Shown: positions 41,790 to 49,936 of the stretch, piece after piece
How the letters are laid out: the number at the start of each line of letters is the position of its first letter
Numbering within the stretch: position 1 is the first letter of the stretch
Origin: Actinomadura rupiterrae
GTDB taxonomy: Bacteria > Actinomycetota > Actinomycetes > Streptosporangiales > Streptosporangiaceae
DNA length: 64,000 bases
NCBI RefSeq assembly: GCF_024172125.1
Contig: NZ_JAMZEA010000015.1
Coordinates: 203,754 to 267,753, forward strand
Reading direction: 5' to 3'
Program-made: the position numbers and the translations under genes
Notes under the pieces: model-generated
The model's database searches: none
What the model was told of the DNA's origin: nothing
What the model saw: only the letters and a program-made list of their open reading frames with translations

Positions 41790-42623
41790 ATGGCGGGCAT
41801 CGCACTCAGGACGATCACCACCAACGGCATCGAGGCCAACATCGCCGTCGCGGGCGAGGGCCCGGCGGTGCTGCTGCTGCACGGCTTCCCGCACACCTGG
41901 CGGTTGTGGAGCCGGATCATCCCGCAGCTGGCCGCCGACCACCGCGTCATCGCGCCTGACCTGCGCGGACTGGGCGGGACGACGCGGGCGGCGTCCGGCT
42001 ACGACGCCGCCAATCTCGCGCTCGACGCCGAAGGCATCCTGGACGCTCTCGACGAGCCGGCGGCGACGGTCGTCGGGATCGACGCGGGCACGCCGCCCGC
42101 GTTCATGCTGGCCATGCGGCGTCCCGAACGCGTCCGGCGGCTCGTCCTGATGGAGTCGCTCCTCGGCACGCTGCCGGGCGCCGAGGAGTTCCTCGCGGGC
42201 GGCCCGCCCTGGTGGTTCGGCTTCCACTCCGTTCCTGACCTGCCCGAAACGGTCGTGGACGGGCGGGAGGCGCCGTACATCGACTGGTTTCTCAAGGCCG
42301 GCACGCTCGGACGCGGCGTCCCCCGCGAGATCAGGGACGAGTTCGTCAGCGCGTACACCGCCCGCGAGTCGCTGCGCTGCGCGTTCTCCTACTACCGAGC
42401 GATGCCCACCAGTGCGAAGCAGATCCAGGACGCGGCGGCCGCGGCCCGCCTGACCGTGCCGACCACGGCCATCGGCGCCCACCCGGTCGGCGACGCGCTC
42501 GAACGGCAGCTCCGGCCGATCGCCGACGACCTCACCGGGCACGTCCTGGAGGACTGCGGCCACATCATCCCCCTGGACCGCCCTGACGCCCTACTCGGCA
42601 TCCTCGGCGGGCGCGACGTCTGA
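41790..42623 (+). CDS. alpha/beta hydrolase
   Basis: This is a 277-residue hydrolase similar to epoxide hydrolase/dehalogenase-type proteins: HGFPHTWRLWSRI near the oxyanion hole, LRGLGGTT, and a nucleophile elbow reading VVGIDAGTPPA with Asp in the nucleophile position. GHIIPLDRP holds the catalytic His. ATG follows GGGGG. It is divergent from the HxlR gene and likely induced by a reactive compound. Substrate unknown. Confidence 0.85.
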   Translation: MAGIALRTITTNGIEANIAVAGEGPAVLLLHGFPHTWRLWSRIIPQLAADHRVIAPDLRGLGGTTRAASGYDAANLALDAEGILDALDEPAATVVGIDAGTPPAFMLAMRRPERVRRLVLMESLLGTLPGAEEFLAGGPPWWFGFHSVPDLPETVVDGREAPYIDWFLKAGTLGRGVPREIRDEFVSAYTARESLRCAFSYYRAMPTSAKQIQDAAAAARLTVPTTAIGAHPVGDALERQLRPIADDLTGHVLEDCGHIIPLDRPDALLGILGGRDV

Positions 42624-42642
42624 GCGCCGTCGCCCGGGTCGG

Positions 42643-42882
42643 TCAGGCGGTGGAGCCGAGTTCGGGGAGGTTCTGGGCCAGCGGCACGAACTCGGCGACC
42701 GACAGGAAGCCGTCCTTGTCGGTGTCGTACTCGGCGAACAGCGCCTTCACCAGGACGGACGGGTCGGTCAGCTCGCCGTCGGGGAACAGCCCGGCGATCG
42801 CGGCGCCCACTTCGTCCACGGTGAGCCGCCCGTCCCCGTCGGTGTCGTACTGGGCGAAGACCGCTTCATACTGCTCGGACAT
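42643..42882 (-). CDS. EF-hand calcium-binding protein
   Basis: This is a 79-residue protein with two canonical EF-hand loops, DTDGDGRLTVDE (about residues 11-22) and DTDKDGFLSVAE (about 48-59). Both have acidic residues at positions 1, 3, 5 and 12 and Gly at 6, so calcium binding is expected. It has no signal peptide. ATG at 42882 follows AAGGGAA. Similar calerythrin-type small proteins occur in actinomycetes as calcium buffers or sensors. Confidence 0.88.
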   Translation of the reverse strand: MSEQYEAVFAQYDTDGDGRLTVDEVGAAIAGLFPDGELTDPSVLVKALFAEYDTDKDGFLSVAEFVPLAQNLPELGSTA

Positions 42883-42992
42883 GATTCCCTTCCACACCGG
42901 CGACAATGGCCACCGATCGTACTGCGCTCACCCGAGCGGGGGCACCTCGGTTCGGACGCGCACGCTGCGTCACGCGTCACTGCGCCACCGCC

Positions 42993-43622
42993 TCACTGCG
43001 CGACGGCCATGCCGAGCATCTGGCGCGTCGTCGAGTGCAGGTGGCGCCGGAAGCGCTCCACCTGAGCGGGGTTCTCCACGCCGCGCCGACCGCCGTCCGC
43101 GTCCAAAACCCCGGACGTCGCGAAGCCCTGGACCGACCAGATGATGGTCCAGAGAACGTATTCGGCATCGACGTTCGGGGCTATCTCGGCGATCCGCTGG
43201 ACGGCCTTCTCCAGCGTCGGTCGGAGGAACCGGGATTCGACCTCGGTGATGTCGCGGGCGTCGGAAAGCCAGCGGTGCACCCAGAGCGCCGCCACTTCCG
43301 GGTGGGCCACGTAGAAATCGATGTAGTGGTCGAGCGATCGCAAGGAGTCGTCGCGATCGGGTGGCAAGGACTGGCATTCGTCCAGCGCCCGGCGTTCGGC
43401 GGACGCGGCCTCGTCCATGACGTCGAGGTAAAGCTCCCTTTTGCCTCCTGCTAGTCCTCTGACGGTCGCCACGTCGGTCCCGGCGGCCTCGGCGATCATC
43501 TCGGTGGTGACACCGTCGAACCCGAGGCCCGCGAACAGCCGCCGGGCGGCGTCCACGAGCCTCTGCAAGCCCTCGTCGGGGCCGGGGGCGCCCTGGCGAG
43601 GAATGTCCCGTTGATCCCACAT
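42993..43622 (-). CDS. TetR/AcrR family regulator
   Basis: This is a 209-residue repressor. The HTH region (FAGLGFDGVTTEMIAEAAGTDVATVRGLAGGKRELYLDVM) departs from consensus: the usual Y-x-Y/HF in the recognition helix is LAGGK. The ligand domain resembles TetR_C_11-like proteins. ATG at 43622 gives 209 residues; an upstream ATG at 43682 would overlap the promoter. It is divergent from the membrane protein at 43757 and may regulate it. Confidence 0.82.
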   Translation of the reverse strand: MWDQRDIPRQGAPGPDEGLQRLVDAARRLFAGLGFDGVTTEMIAEAAGTDVATVRGLAGGKRELYLDVMDEAASAERRALDECQSLPPDRDDSLRSLDHYIDFYVAHPEVAALWVHRWLSDARDITEVESRFLRPTLEKAVQRIAEIAPNVDAEYVLWTIIWSVQGFATSGVLDADGGRRGVENPAQVERFRRHLHSTTRQMLGMAVAQ

Positions 43623-43756
43623 GAGGGAAGAGCCTACGAAGCGTCCTTTAAAGGCGTTCCCAAATGCGGGTCGATCTTGCATTGGGGAACGGGGTGTCGG
43701 ACGCCGCGTCCGGGCGGGAGGGTGTGGGCTCCAGCCGTGACCAGGAGCGCGCTGCG

Positions 43757-44878
43757 ATGACCGCCCCCGACGACCCCCGCCGTCCCGACACCCCGGACCC
43801 CAGCCGGCCCGACACCCCGGACCCTCGACGGCCCGACACCCCGGGCTCCCAGCGGCCCGAGCCGCCGGTGGAGACCTTCGCCGACGAGCTGCGCGACGCG
43901 ATCGCGCCCCGGACGGTCCTGCTGGTCACCGGCGTGGGGCTGCTGTGCTTGGGGTTCGTGCTGTCCTACCTCGGCGCGTTCCACAACCCGAAGCCGCACC
44001 GCATACCCGTGGACGTGGTCGCGCCGCAGCAGGTCAGCGCCCGGATCGTCGGCGGACTCAACGGCATCGACGGGCACCCGCTGCGCGCCAGGGCCATCGC
44101 CGACGAGGCCACCGGACGCGACCGGCTCACCCACGCCAAGACCGCCGCCGTCCTGATCGTCAACCCCAGTGGGAAGCAGGACCGGCTGCTGGTCGCCAGC
44201 GGCGGCGGCGCGACGGTCGTTAACGCCGTCCAGCGGATCGTGCCGTCCGCCGAGGCCACGCAGGGCCGCTCGGTCGCGGTCACCGACGCCGTCCCGCACC
44301 AGGACGGTGACGGCTCGACCGCCAGCGTCTTCTACATCGCGATCGGCTCGGTCCTCGCGGGGTACCTGCTCGCGGCCCTGCTCGGCATGGCGAAGGGCAC
44401 CCGGCCCGCCACCTTCCGCCGGACGCTCTGGCGGCTGGGCGCGACGATCCCGTATTCGCTGGTCATCGGGCTGGGCGTCGCGGCCATCACGGGGCCGCTG
44501 CTCGGCGCGCTCACCGGGCACTTCGGCGCGGTGTTCGCGATCTCGGCACTGCTGACGCTCGCCGCCGCGACCGTGACGATGAGCTTCCAGATCCTGTTCG
44601 GCGTCGTCGGCATCGGCGTGACCATCCTGGTCTTCGTCATCATCGGCAACCCGAGCGCGGGCGGCGCGTACCCGTACCCGCTGCTCGCGCCGTTCTGGCG
44701 GGTCGTCGGCCGCTGGCTGCCGAACGGCGCGGGGGTGGACGCGCTGCGCCGCTGCGTCTACTTCCACGCCGCCGACATCGCGCCCCGGGTCTGGGTCATC
44801 GTCGTCTGGGCCCTCGCCGGGACGGCCCTGACCCTCGTCGCCGCCGCGACCCGCAAGCACCGCGCGTCCACGCCTTGA
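43757..44878 (+). CDS. membrane protein, ABC-2/YhgE-like
   Basis: This is a 373-residue integral membrane protein. It has a Pro-rich cytoplasmic N-terminus with RPDTPDP repeats, one membrane helix (TVLLVTGVGLLCLGFVLSYLGAF), an extracytoplasmic domain of about 120 residues (VDVVAPQQVSARIVGGLNGIDG ... HQDGDGST), then five or six helices. This layout matches the YhgE/Pip/ABC-2 permease group, and the paired ATPase is not present nearby. ATG at 43757 follows CAGGAG. The function is not established. Confidence 0.7.
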   Translation: MTAPDDPRRPDTPDPSRPDTPDPRRPDTPGSQRPEPPVETFADELRDAIAPRTVLLVTGVGLLCLGFVLSYLGAFHNPKPHRIPVDVVAPQQVSARIVGGLNGIDGHPLRARAIADEATGRDRLTHAKTAAVLIVNPSGKQDRLLVASGGGATVVNAVQRIVPSAEATQGRSVAVTDAVPHQDGDGSTASVFYIAIGSVLAGYLLAALLGMAKGTRPATFRRTLWRLGATIPYSLVIGLGVAAITGPLLGALTGHFGAVFAISALLTLAAATVTMSFQILFGVVGIGVTILVFVIIGNPSAGGAYPYPLLAPFWRVVGRWLPNGAGVDALRRCVYFHAADIAPRVWVIVVWALAGTALTLVAAATRKHRASTP

Positions 44879-44916
44879 CCGGGTGGCGGCGCCCCCGCCG
44901 CCTATGATCATCGGTC

Positions 44917-45897
44917 ATGTCCCCCACTGATGACCAGATCCGCGAGCTCGTCCACCGGTTCGCCACGCTCGACATGACCGGCTGGGACGACGCCGCGTTC
45001 GACCGGGCCGCGGCGCACCTCGGCTGGCGACCCGCGGCGTCCGTCCCGGAGTGGCGGCGGTCGGACGAGCTGTACGACACCGGTCTCGGCACCGACCACG
45101 GGAGCTTCGCCCGGCACGGCTCCGGCAGCGAGGAGTCGCGGATCTCGGTCCGCGTGGGCGAGGGCGACGAGCTCTTCCTGCGGATGCGCGCGGCGTTGCA
45201 GCGCAGGCTGCGCAAGCCGTCGGTGATGCGCGGGCCGGGCCCGCTGCTGCGGTGGCGCGGACCCGTCCGGCTGCTGGAGCTGGAACGGATGTCGGACGCC
45301 GCGTACCTGACCGTCCGCCCCACCGAGCCCGTGGAGAACGACGAGTACCGGACGGCGAAATGGGCCGAACCCGAGGACGGGCTCGGGCTGCTCGGCTACT
45401 GGCAGGTCGTCGGACGCGGCCCCGAGCTGGAAGGCGCGTTCTTCCCCGGCGGTTACTACGCCGACGACTGGGACGAGTTCGAGGAGCGGCTGGCGAGGAC
45501 GCTGGAGTCGGTCGTCGGCGACTACGGTCTCCTGGAAAAGGACGGCCACTTCACCGTGGTCGTCCACGCCCCTGGCGACCGGTTCGTCCAATGGACGACC
45601 GGTCTGGACTGGTCGCTGTACATCGAGGCCGGCAAGCCGCCCGGCCACGGTGGCGCGTGGGTGGACGCGATGACCGAGCTCGGCTGGCCGATGGCGGACT
45701 CTGCTCGCAACGAGCCGACCGTGGGCCACGAGTTCCCGGTGGTCGGCGCGGAGGAGGCCGCAACGGCGGCGCGCATGCTGGTCGGCGCGCTGAAGAGCCA
45801 CGGCGTCGATTTCGAGGGCCTCTGGTACGCGCCGATCTCGGCGGACCCGGACCTGCTGGGCATCGGCCTGCCCACGCGGCCGAACGGCCGCGTCTGA
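44917..45897 (+). CDS. hypothetical protein, possible TY-Chap domain
   Basis: This is a 326-residue soluble protein with two parts. The first half starts IRELVHRFATLDMTGWDDAAFDRAAAHLGW; the second (about 175-326) contains DDWDEFEERLARTLESVVGDYG and FVQWTTGLDWSLYIEA. The second half recalls actinomycete TY-Chap-like domains, related in fold to secretion chaperones, but I cannot confirm this. No catalytic motif is visible. It is convergent with, and directly adjacent to, the S26 peptidase gene. Confidence 0.7.
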   Translation: MSPTDDQIRELVHRFATLDMTGWDDAAFDRAAAHLGWRPAASVPEWRRSDELYDTGLGTDHGSFARHGSGSEESRISVRVGEGDELFLRMRAALQRRLRKPSVMRGPGPLLRWRGPVRLLELERMSDAAYLTVRPTEPVENDEYRTAKWAEPEDGLGLLGYWQVVGRGPELEGAFFPGGYYADDWDEFEERLARTLESVVGDYGLLEKDGHFTVVVHAPGDRFVQWTTGLDWSLYIEAGKPPGHGGAWVDAMTELGWPMADSARNEPTVGHEFPVVGAEEAATAARMLVGALKSHGVDFEGLWYAPISADPDLLGIGLPTRPNGRV

Positions 45898-46359
45898 TCA
45901 GCTCGCGGTCCGCTCGCCGGCCGCGCGCAGGCGGGTGAGGACCACGCCGTACATCCGGTCGGACGGGCACAGGCCGTGCTGCTTGGAGTCGTCCGAGCGC
46001 TCGTGGTCGCCGCGCAGCACCAGCATGCCCGGCGGCACGCGTTCGGGCTGCTCCCCCGCCACCCAGTCCGGGACCGGGTCGCCGGGCACCGCGAGGACGC
46101 GCTTGACGTACCAGCCGCCCGCCCCGGACGGGGTGGGCGGCCCCTCCCACCCGGTGTTCCAGTCGGGCCGCTGGACGACCACGATCCGGCCGGCCCGGAC
46201 GCGGCGGCGGTGCCGCAGCACCAGCAGCACGTCGCCCTGGTCCAGGGTCGGGGTCATGCTGCTGCCGTGAACCGTGACGGCGGAGAGCAGCAGGCGGGCC
46301 GCCACCAGGGCCCCGATCACCACGGCCGCCGCGGCGGCCCCGGCGAGAAGCGGACTCAT
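45898..46359 (-). CDS. S26 family signal peptidase
   Basis: This is a membrane-anchored serine/lysine protease of 153 residues. One N-terminal helix (AGAAAAAVVIGALVAARLLL) precedes the catalytic Ser34 in VHGSSMTPTLDQGD and Lys86 in WYVKRVLAVPGD. Box E appears as RGDHERSDDSKQHG. It is shorter than the housekeeping LepB and resembles dedicated maturation peptidases. Its start overlaps the ABC transporter stop by 4 bp and it is the last gene of the peptide operon. It probably removes the precursor leader at an A-x-A site outside the membrane. Confidence 0.9.
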   Translation of the reverse strand: MSPLLAGAAAAAVVIGALVAARLLLSAVTVHGSSMTPTLDQGDVLLVLRHRRRVRAGRIVVVQRPDWNTGWEGPPTPSGAGGWYVKRVLAVPGDPVPDWVAGEQPERVPPGMLVLRGDHERSDDSKQHGLCPSDRMYGVVLTRLRAAGERTAS

Positions 46360-48290
46360 TCGGCGCCCACCGGCTGGACGCCCGCCGGGGCCGGGTCGTC
46401 CTGGTAGCCCTCGGCCTGGCTGCGGAACAGCCGCGCGTACACGCCGTCCGGTGACGCCATGAGAGAGGCGTGGTCGCCGCTCTCCAGGATCCGGCCGTCC
46501 TGCACCACGACGATCCGGTCCGCGCGGCGGACGGCGCTGAGCCGGTGCGACACCAGGATGCTCGTGGAGCCCGCGCGCAGCTCCCGCAGCCGGTCATGCA
46601 CGGCCGCCTCGGCCATCGCGTCCATGCCGGAGCTCGGCTCGTCCAGGATCATCAGGTCGCGGCCCTGCCGCATCAGGCCGCGCGCCAGCGCCAGGCGCTG
46701 CCACTGCCCACCGGACAGGTGGACGCCGGTCGTCCGCGCGGCCTCCTCCTCGTCCTCGTCCTCGTCGGCGTGGAAGACCCGGCTCAGCATCGTCCGGTAG
46801 CCGGCCGGGAGGCGCTCGACGGTCTCGTGCACCCCGGCGCGCTCGGCGGCGGTCCGGATCCGGTCCTGGTCGCCGATCGCCCGCAGGTCGCCGAGCCCGA
46901 TGTTCTCGGCGGCGGTGAGGTCGTAGGACATGTAGTCCTGGAACACCGCGCCGATCCGCTGCCGCAGGTCGGCGACGGGGATGTCGCGGATGTCCACGCC
47001 GTCCCAGTAGATGGCGCCGCGCTGCGGGTCGTAGAACCGGCAGAGCAGCTTGACCAGCGTGCTCTTGCCCGCGCCGTTGAGCCCGACCACGGCCGTGCTG
47101 GTGCCGTGCGGGACGGTCAGGTCCAGCCCGCGCAGCACCCACGGCGCGTCGTCGCCGTAGCGGAACCACACGTCGCGCAGTTCGATGCCGCGGGCGAGCG
47201 GGGCGATCTCCCGCGGCCGCGACGGGGCGGCCAGGTCGTCCTGGCTGCCGACCACCGTCCGGTAGTGGTGGAAGACCAGGGCGGACTGGTGTCCCATGGC
47301 GATGCCCTGCACCAGCGCGCCGAGCCCGGACTGGACTCCGGCCAGCGCGCCGATGAAGACCGAGACGTCACCGATGCTGATGGACCGGGTGGCGGCGGCA
47401 TGCACGGCCCAGAGCAGCCCGCCCGCCGCCAGCAGCGCACCGAGGGCGGCGAGCAGGACCTGGACGCGGACGACGCCCCGCTCGACCCGGTCCTCGGCGG
47501 CGTTGGCCGCGCGCAGCTCGGTGAGCATCCGGTCGTGCAGGAAGCCGCCCATCCCGAACAGGCGGACCTCCTTGGACGCCTGCAGATCGGTGAGCAGCAT
47601 CTGGTAGAACATCTTGCGCCGCAGGATGGGACTGGTGCTCCACAGCAGCCCGGCCCGCTGCCGGCTGAGCATCAGGTGGGCGACCAGCGCGGGAACGGCC
47701 GCCACCAGCGCGACCCCGGCCATGACCGGGCTGATCGCCGTCAGCGTCCCGAGGAACCCGACGACGCCCAGCGTCCCCTGCAGCGTGGACAGCCCCATCT
47801 GGACGAGCTGGTCCGGCGCGTGCTCGGCGGACTGCTGCGCCAGCCGGAGCCGGTCGTGGAAGCGCGGCTCCTCCAGGCGCGCCAGCCCGTTCATCCCGTT
47901 GACCGCGGTGAAGAGCCGGTCCTGGGAGAGCAGGCCGATGGCGCGCCGGGCGCGTCCCTGCGCGTAGGTGGTGACGGCCGAGGTGGACGCGATCACGACG
48001 CCGAGGACGCCGATGCCCGCCGCCATCCACACCAGCGCGTCCGCCCGGGGGTGGGCCGTGGTGAGCTCGTCCAGCGCCACCTTGGTCAGCCAGGCGGTGG
48101 CGACCGGCGCGACACCCCCGGCCACCGCCATGATGAGCTGGACGGCGAGCATGCCGGGACACGCCTGCCAGGCGAGCGCATACGCCGCCGTCATCCCGCG
48201 CAGAACCGAAACACGCGGCTCACTGGCGGCGTCCGGCGGGACGTCCGGGGCAGTTGAGGCGGAGGCGGTGCCGGTTCGGTCGTCGCTCAT
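46356..48290 (-). CDS. ABC transporter, fused permease/ATPase (peptide exporter)
   Basis: This is a 644-residue half-transporter that would act as a homodimer. Six membrane helices span about 35-340, and the ATPase domain follows: Walker A GLNGAGKST (403-411), Q-loop Q451, signature LSGGQ (525-529), Walker B LMILDEP (547-552 region) and switch His582. An acidic patch DEDEDEEEA (about 509-517) is inserted just before the signature. There is no C39 peptidase domain, so leader removal must be separate, which fits the coupled S26 peptidase. It overlaps genes on both sides by 4 bp. The likely cargo is the Cys-rich peptide. Confidence 0.9.
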   Translation of the reverse strand: MSDDRTGTASASTAPDVPPDAASEPRVSVLRGMTAAYALAWQACPGMLAVQLIMAVAGGVAPVATAWLTKVALDELTTAHPRADALVWMAAGIGVLGVVIASTSAVTTYAQGRARRAIGLLSQDRLFTAVNGMNGLARLEEPRFHDRLRLAQQSAEHAPDQLVQMGLSTLQGTLGVVGFLGTLTAISPVMAGVALVAAVPALVAHLMLSRQRAGLLWSTSPILRRKMFYQMLLTDLQASKEVRLFGMGGFLHDRMLTELRAANAAEDRVERGVVRVQVLLAALGALLAAGGLLWAVHAAATRSISIGDVSVFIGALAGVQSGLGALVQGIAMGHQSALVFHHYRTVVGSQDDLAAPSRPREIAPLARGIELRDVWFRYGDDAPWVLRGLDLTVPHGTSTAVVGLNGAGKSTLVKLLCRFYDPQRGAIYWDGVDIRDIPVADLRQRIGAVFQDYMSYDLTAAENIGLGDLRAIGDQDRIRTAAERAGVHETVERLPAGYRTMLSRVFHADEDEDEEEAARTTGVHLSGGQWQRLALARGLMRQGRDLMILDEPSSGMDAMAEAAVHDRLRELRAGSTSILVSHRLSAVRRADRIVVVQDGRILESGDHASLMASPDGVYARLFRSQAEGYQDDPAPAGVQPVGAE

Positions 48291-48901
48291 GGCACCAGCG
48301 GACGGTCGGACTCGGCGAGTTCGGCGAGGTCGAGCGCGGCGGCGGTGGCTACGCCGTCCGGGCCGTACTGGGCGAACCCGGGGTAGAGCAGCACGCCGAA
48401 GGCGCCGCCGACGGGTGCGTCCAGGAACTCGGGCACCACGTGGTCGGCGATGTCGGCGAGCCGCGCGGCCATCTCGCTGTCGCCGGCGTCCACGCCGACG
48501 ACCGTGGCGACGACCTGCCCGCCCGCGTCCCGCACCCGGCGCGCGTACTCGGCGAACGCCGGGACGCTCTCGTCGCAGCTCGCGCAGTCCAGTGACAGGA
48601 AGCCGAACAGCACGGGCCGTCCAGCCAGGTCGTCCCGGGTGAGCGTGCCGCCGGAGGCGGTCGCGGCGGTGAACTCGGGCATCCGGTGACCGGCCGCGAT
48701 GCCGAGGTCCGTGGCGTGGCCGTGCAGTTCGGGGCCGTGGTCGTGGGGCGGCGACGCGCCGTGCTGGTCAGGGCCGTGCTCATGGGCGGCCGCGGCGGCG
48801 CCGACGCGGGCTCGCCAGCGGCGCATCACCGCCACGGTCAGCACGAGGTTCAGCGCGGTGACCACCGCGGCCAGAACGAGCCCTGCGACTAGGTATTCCA
48901 C
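48287..48901 (-). CDS. membrane-anchored redoxin (MauD/TlpA-like), copy 1
   Basis: This is a 204-residue thioredoxin-fold protein tethered by an N-terminal helix (YLVAGLVLAAVVTALNLVLTVAV). A His-rich linker follows (residues 40-62, e.g. PPHDHGPELHGH), then a TlpA/AhpC-TSA-type domain with CxxC at Cys106 and Cys109 (GFLSLDCASCDESVP). MauD-type proteins of this build are needed for disulfide formation in methylamine dehydrogenase. The GTG start follows AAAGGA; the stop overlaps the ABC gene. It probably handles disulfides of the precursor peptide. The His-rich linker may bind metal. Confidence 0.87.
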   Translation of the reverse strand: MEYLVAGLVLAAVVTALNLVLTVAVMRRWRARVGAAAAAHEHGPDQHGASPPHDHGPELHGHATDLGIAAGHRMPEFTAATASGGTLTRDDLAGRPVLFGFLSLDCASCDESVPAFAEYARRVRDAGGQVVATVVGVDAGDSEMAARLADIADHVVPEFLDAPVGGAFGVLLYPGFAQYGPDGVATAAALDLAELAESDRPLVP

Positions 48902-48926
48902 GGGTGTCCTTTCGGGCTCCGGCGTC

Positions 48927-49469
48927 TCACCGGCCGGAGTCCCCGGCCGCGACCGGGGACTGGAAGAGCGCGGCGATGTCGTCCACGAAGACGGTCAGTG
49001 TGGTGAGCAGGCCCGCACCGACCACGGCCAGCGCGATCCCCGGCACCTGGCCGGGCACGCCGTCGCCGGCGGCGAACGCCACGCCCGCGCCGAGCACCGC
49101 CGCCGCCAGCAGCAGCGCGTTGCGCGCGATGTGCCAGCCACTCATGGGCGTCTCCCCGGCGCCGAAGCACGCGCACGTCACGTCCGCTCCCCGGACCACG
49201 ACCAGGGTCGGGACGGCCGTCAGCCCGCAGCAGAACAGCGCGGCGACGACGAGCCCGGCGGTGACCGTGGCGGGGACGGCCAGCAGCACGACGATGAGCA
49301 GCTCTGCGGCCGGGACGCCGAAGGCCAGCGGGCGCCGGGCCCAGGCGGGGATGAAGTCGAAGTCCTTCAGGGAGGCGGCGAAGACGCCCGGCGAGCGCAG
49401 CTTGCCCACGGCCGCCAGCGTCATCACCGCTGCCAGAGCGAGGCGGCAGGCGAGCAGTACGTACAGCAC
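48927..49469 (-). CDS. MauE/DoxX family redox membrane protein
   Basis: This is a 180-residue protein with about four membrane helices. It matches the MauE group: LACRLALAAVMTLAAVGKLRSPGVF at the start, FGVPAAELLIVVLL in the middle and a Cys pair in VTCACFGAGET (Cys99, Cys101). In other bacteria MauE works with MauD in disulfide chemistry, as DsbB works with DsbA. Here it lies directly upstream of a MauD-like redoxin and downstream of the precursor. GTG start with AGGAG. Confidence 0.86.
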   Translation of the reverse strand: MLYVLLACRLALAAVMTLAAVGKLRSPGVFAASLKDFDFIPAWARRPLAFGVPAAELLIVVLLAVPATVTAGLVVAALFCCGLTAVPTLVVVRGADVTCACFGAGETPMSGWHIARNALLLAAAVLGAGVAFAAGDGVPGQVPGIALAVVGAGLLTTLTVFVDDIAALFQSPVAAGDSGR

Positions 49470-49541
49470 GGAGGCTCCTGGAAGAAGGGGGTGCGTGAAC
49501 GCGCTGCCCCGACCGGGGGCGCGCGCGTGCGGGAGCGCCGG

Positions 49542-49579
49542 GGCCGGCGCGGCCGTCCTCAGCGAGGACGGCCACGCCG
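49542..49579 (-). terminator. stem-loop after the precursor gene
   Basis: GCCGGCG-C-GGCCGTCCTC pairs with GAGGACGGCC-A-CGCCGGC: an 18-bp stem with one mismatch and a 3-nt loop, 34 bp after the precursor stop. Inside an operon such a stem can act as a partial terminator or mRNA stabiliser so that precursor is made in excess of enzymes. Confidence 0.65.
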
Positions 49580-49612
49580 GCTGTCACGCGGTTGCTACGC
49601 GATCCCTGCGGA

Positions 49613-49816
49613 TCAGCAGTAGTTGTTGCTGTAGCTGTACCAGGTGCCGCAGTGCACGGTGCAGGTGCAGCTGTAGGAACAGGTGCGGCCGAAGCAGACG
49701 CCGTTGATGAACTTGTACTGCATGTACGGGTCCGGCGGGCAGCACGCCTCGGCGGTGGCCTTGGGGAGCAGGGTCTCGACGGCGCGGGTCACGCGCCGGG
49801 TCACGCTCTGGAGCAT
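49613..49816 (-). CDS. cysteine-rich precursor peptide (67 aa, 8 Cys)
   Basis: This small secreted-peptide precursor starts at ATG 49816 behind a strong RBS (AAGGAGG). Residues 1-24 form a basic, amphipathic leader (MLQSVTRRVTRAVETLLP, then KATAEA). The AEA end fits the A-x-A rule for signal peptidase cleavage before Cys25. The core (25-67) has eight Cys at 25, 26, 41, 46, 50, 52, 56 and 67, enough for four disulfides, and many aromatic residues (GTWYSYSNNYC end). Its codon use is less GC-extreme than its neighbours. It matches no RiPP class I know. Neighbouring redoxins, MauE, exporter and peptidase support a matured, exported product. Confidence 0.8.
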   Translation of the reverse strand: MLQSVTRRVTRAVETLLPKATAEACCPPDPYMQYKFINGVCFGRTCSYSCTCTVHCGTWYSYSNNYC

Positions 49817-49936
49817 GGTTCCTCCTTGGGGGGTGTGGGGTGAACTGGTTCCGCGCACGGGCCTGCCGCCGCCGGGTGATGGGTCGTACTCGGCGGACGG
49901 GGTCCGTGGGGCTCTGGGGGGTCGGCGCGGAAGCGC

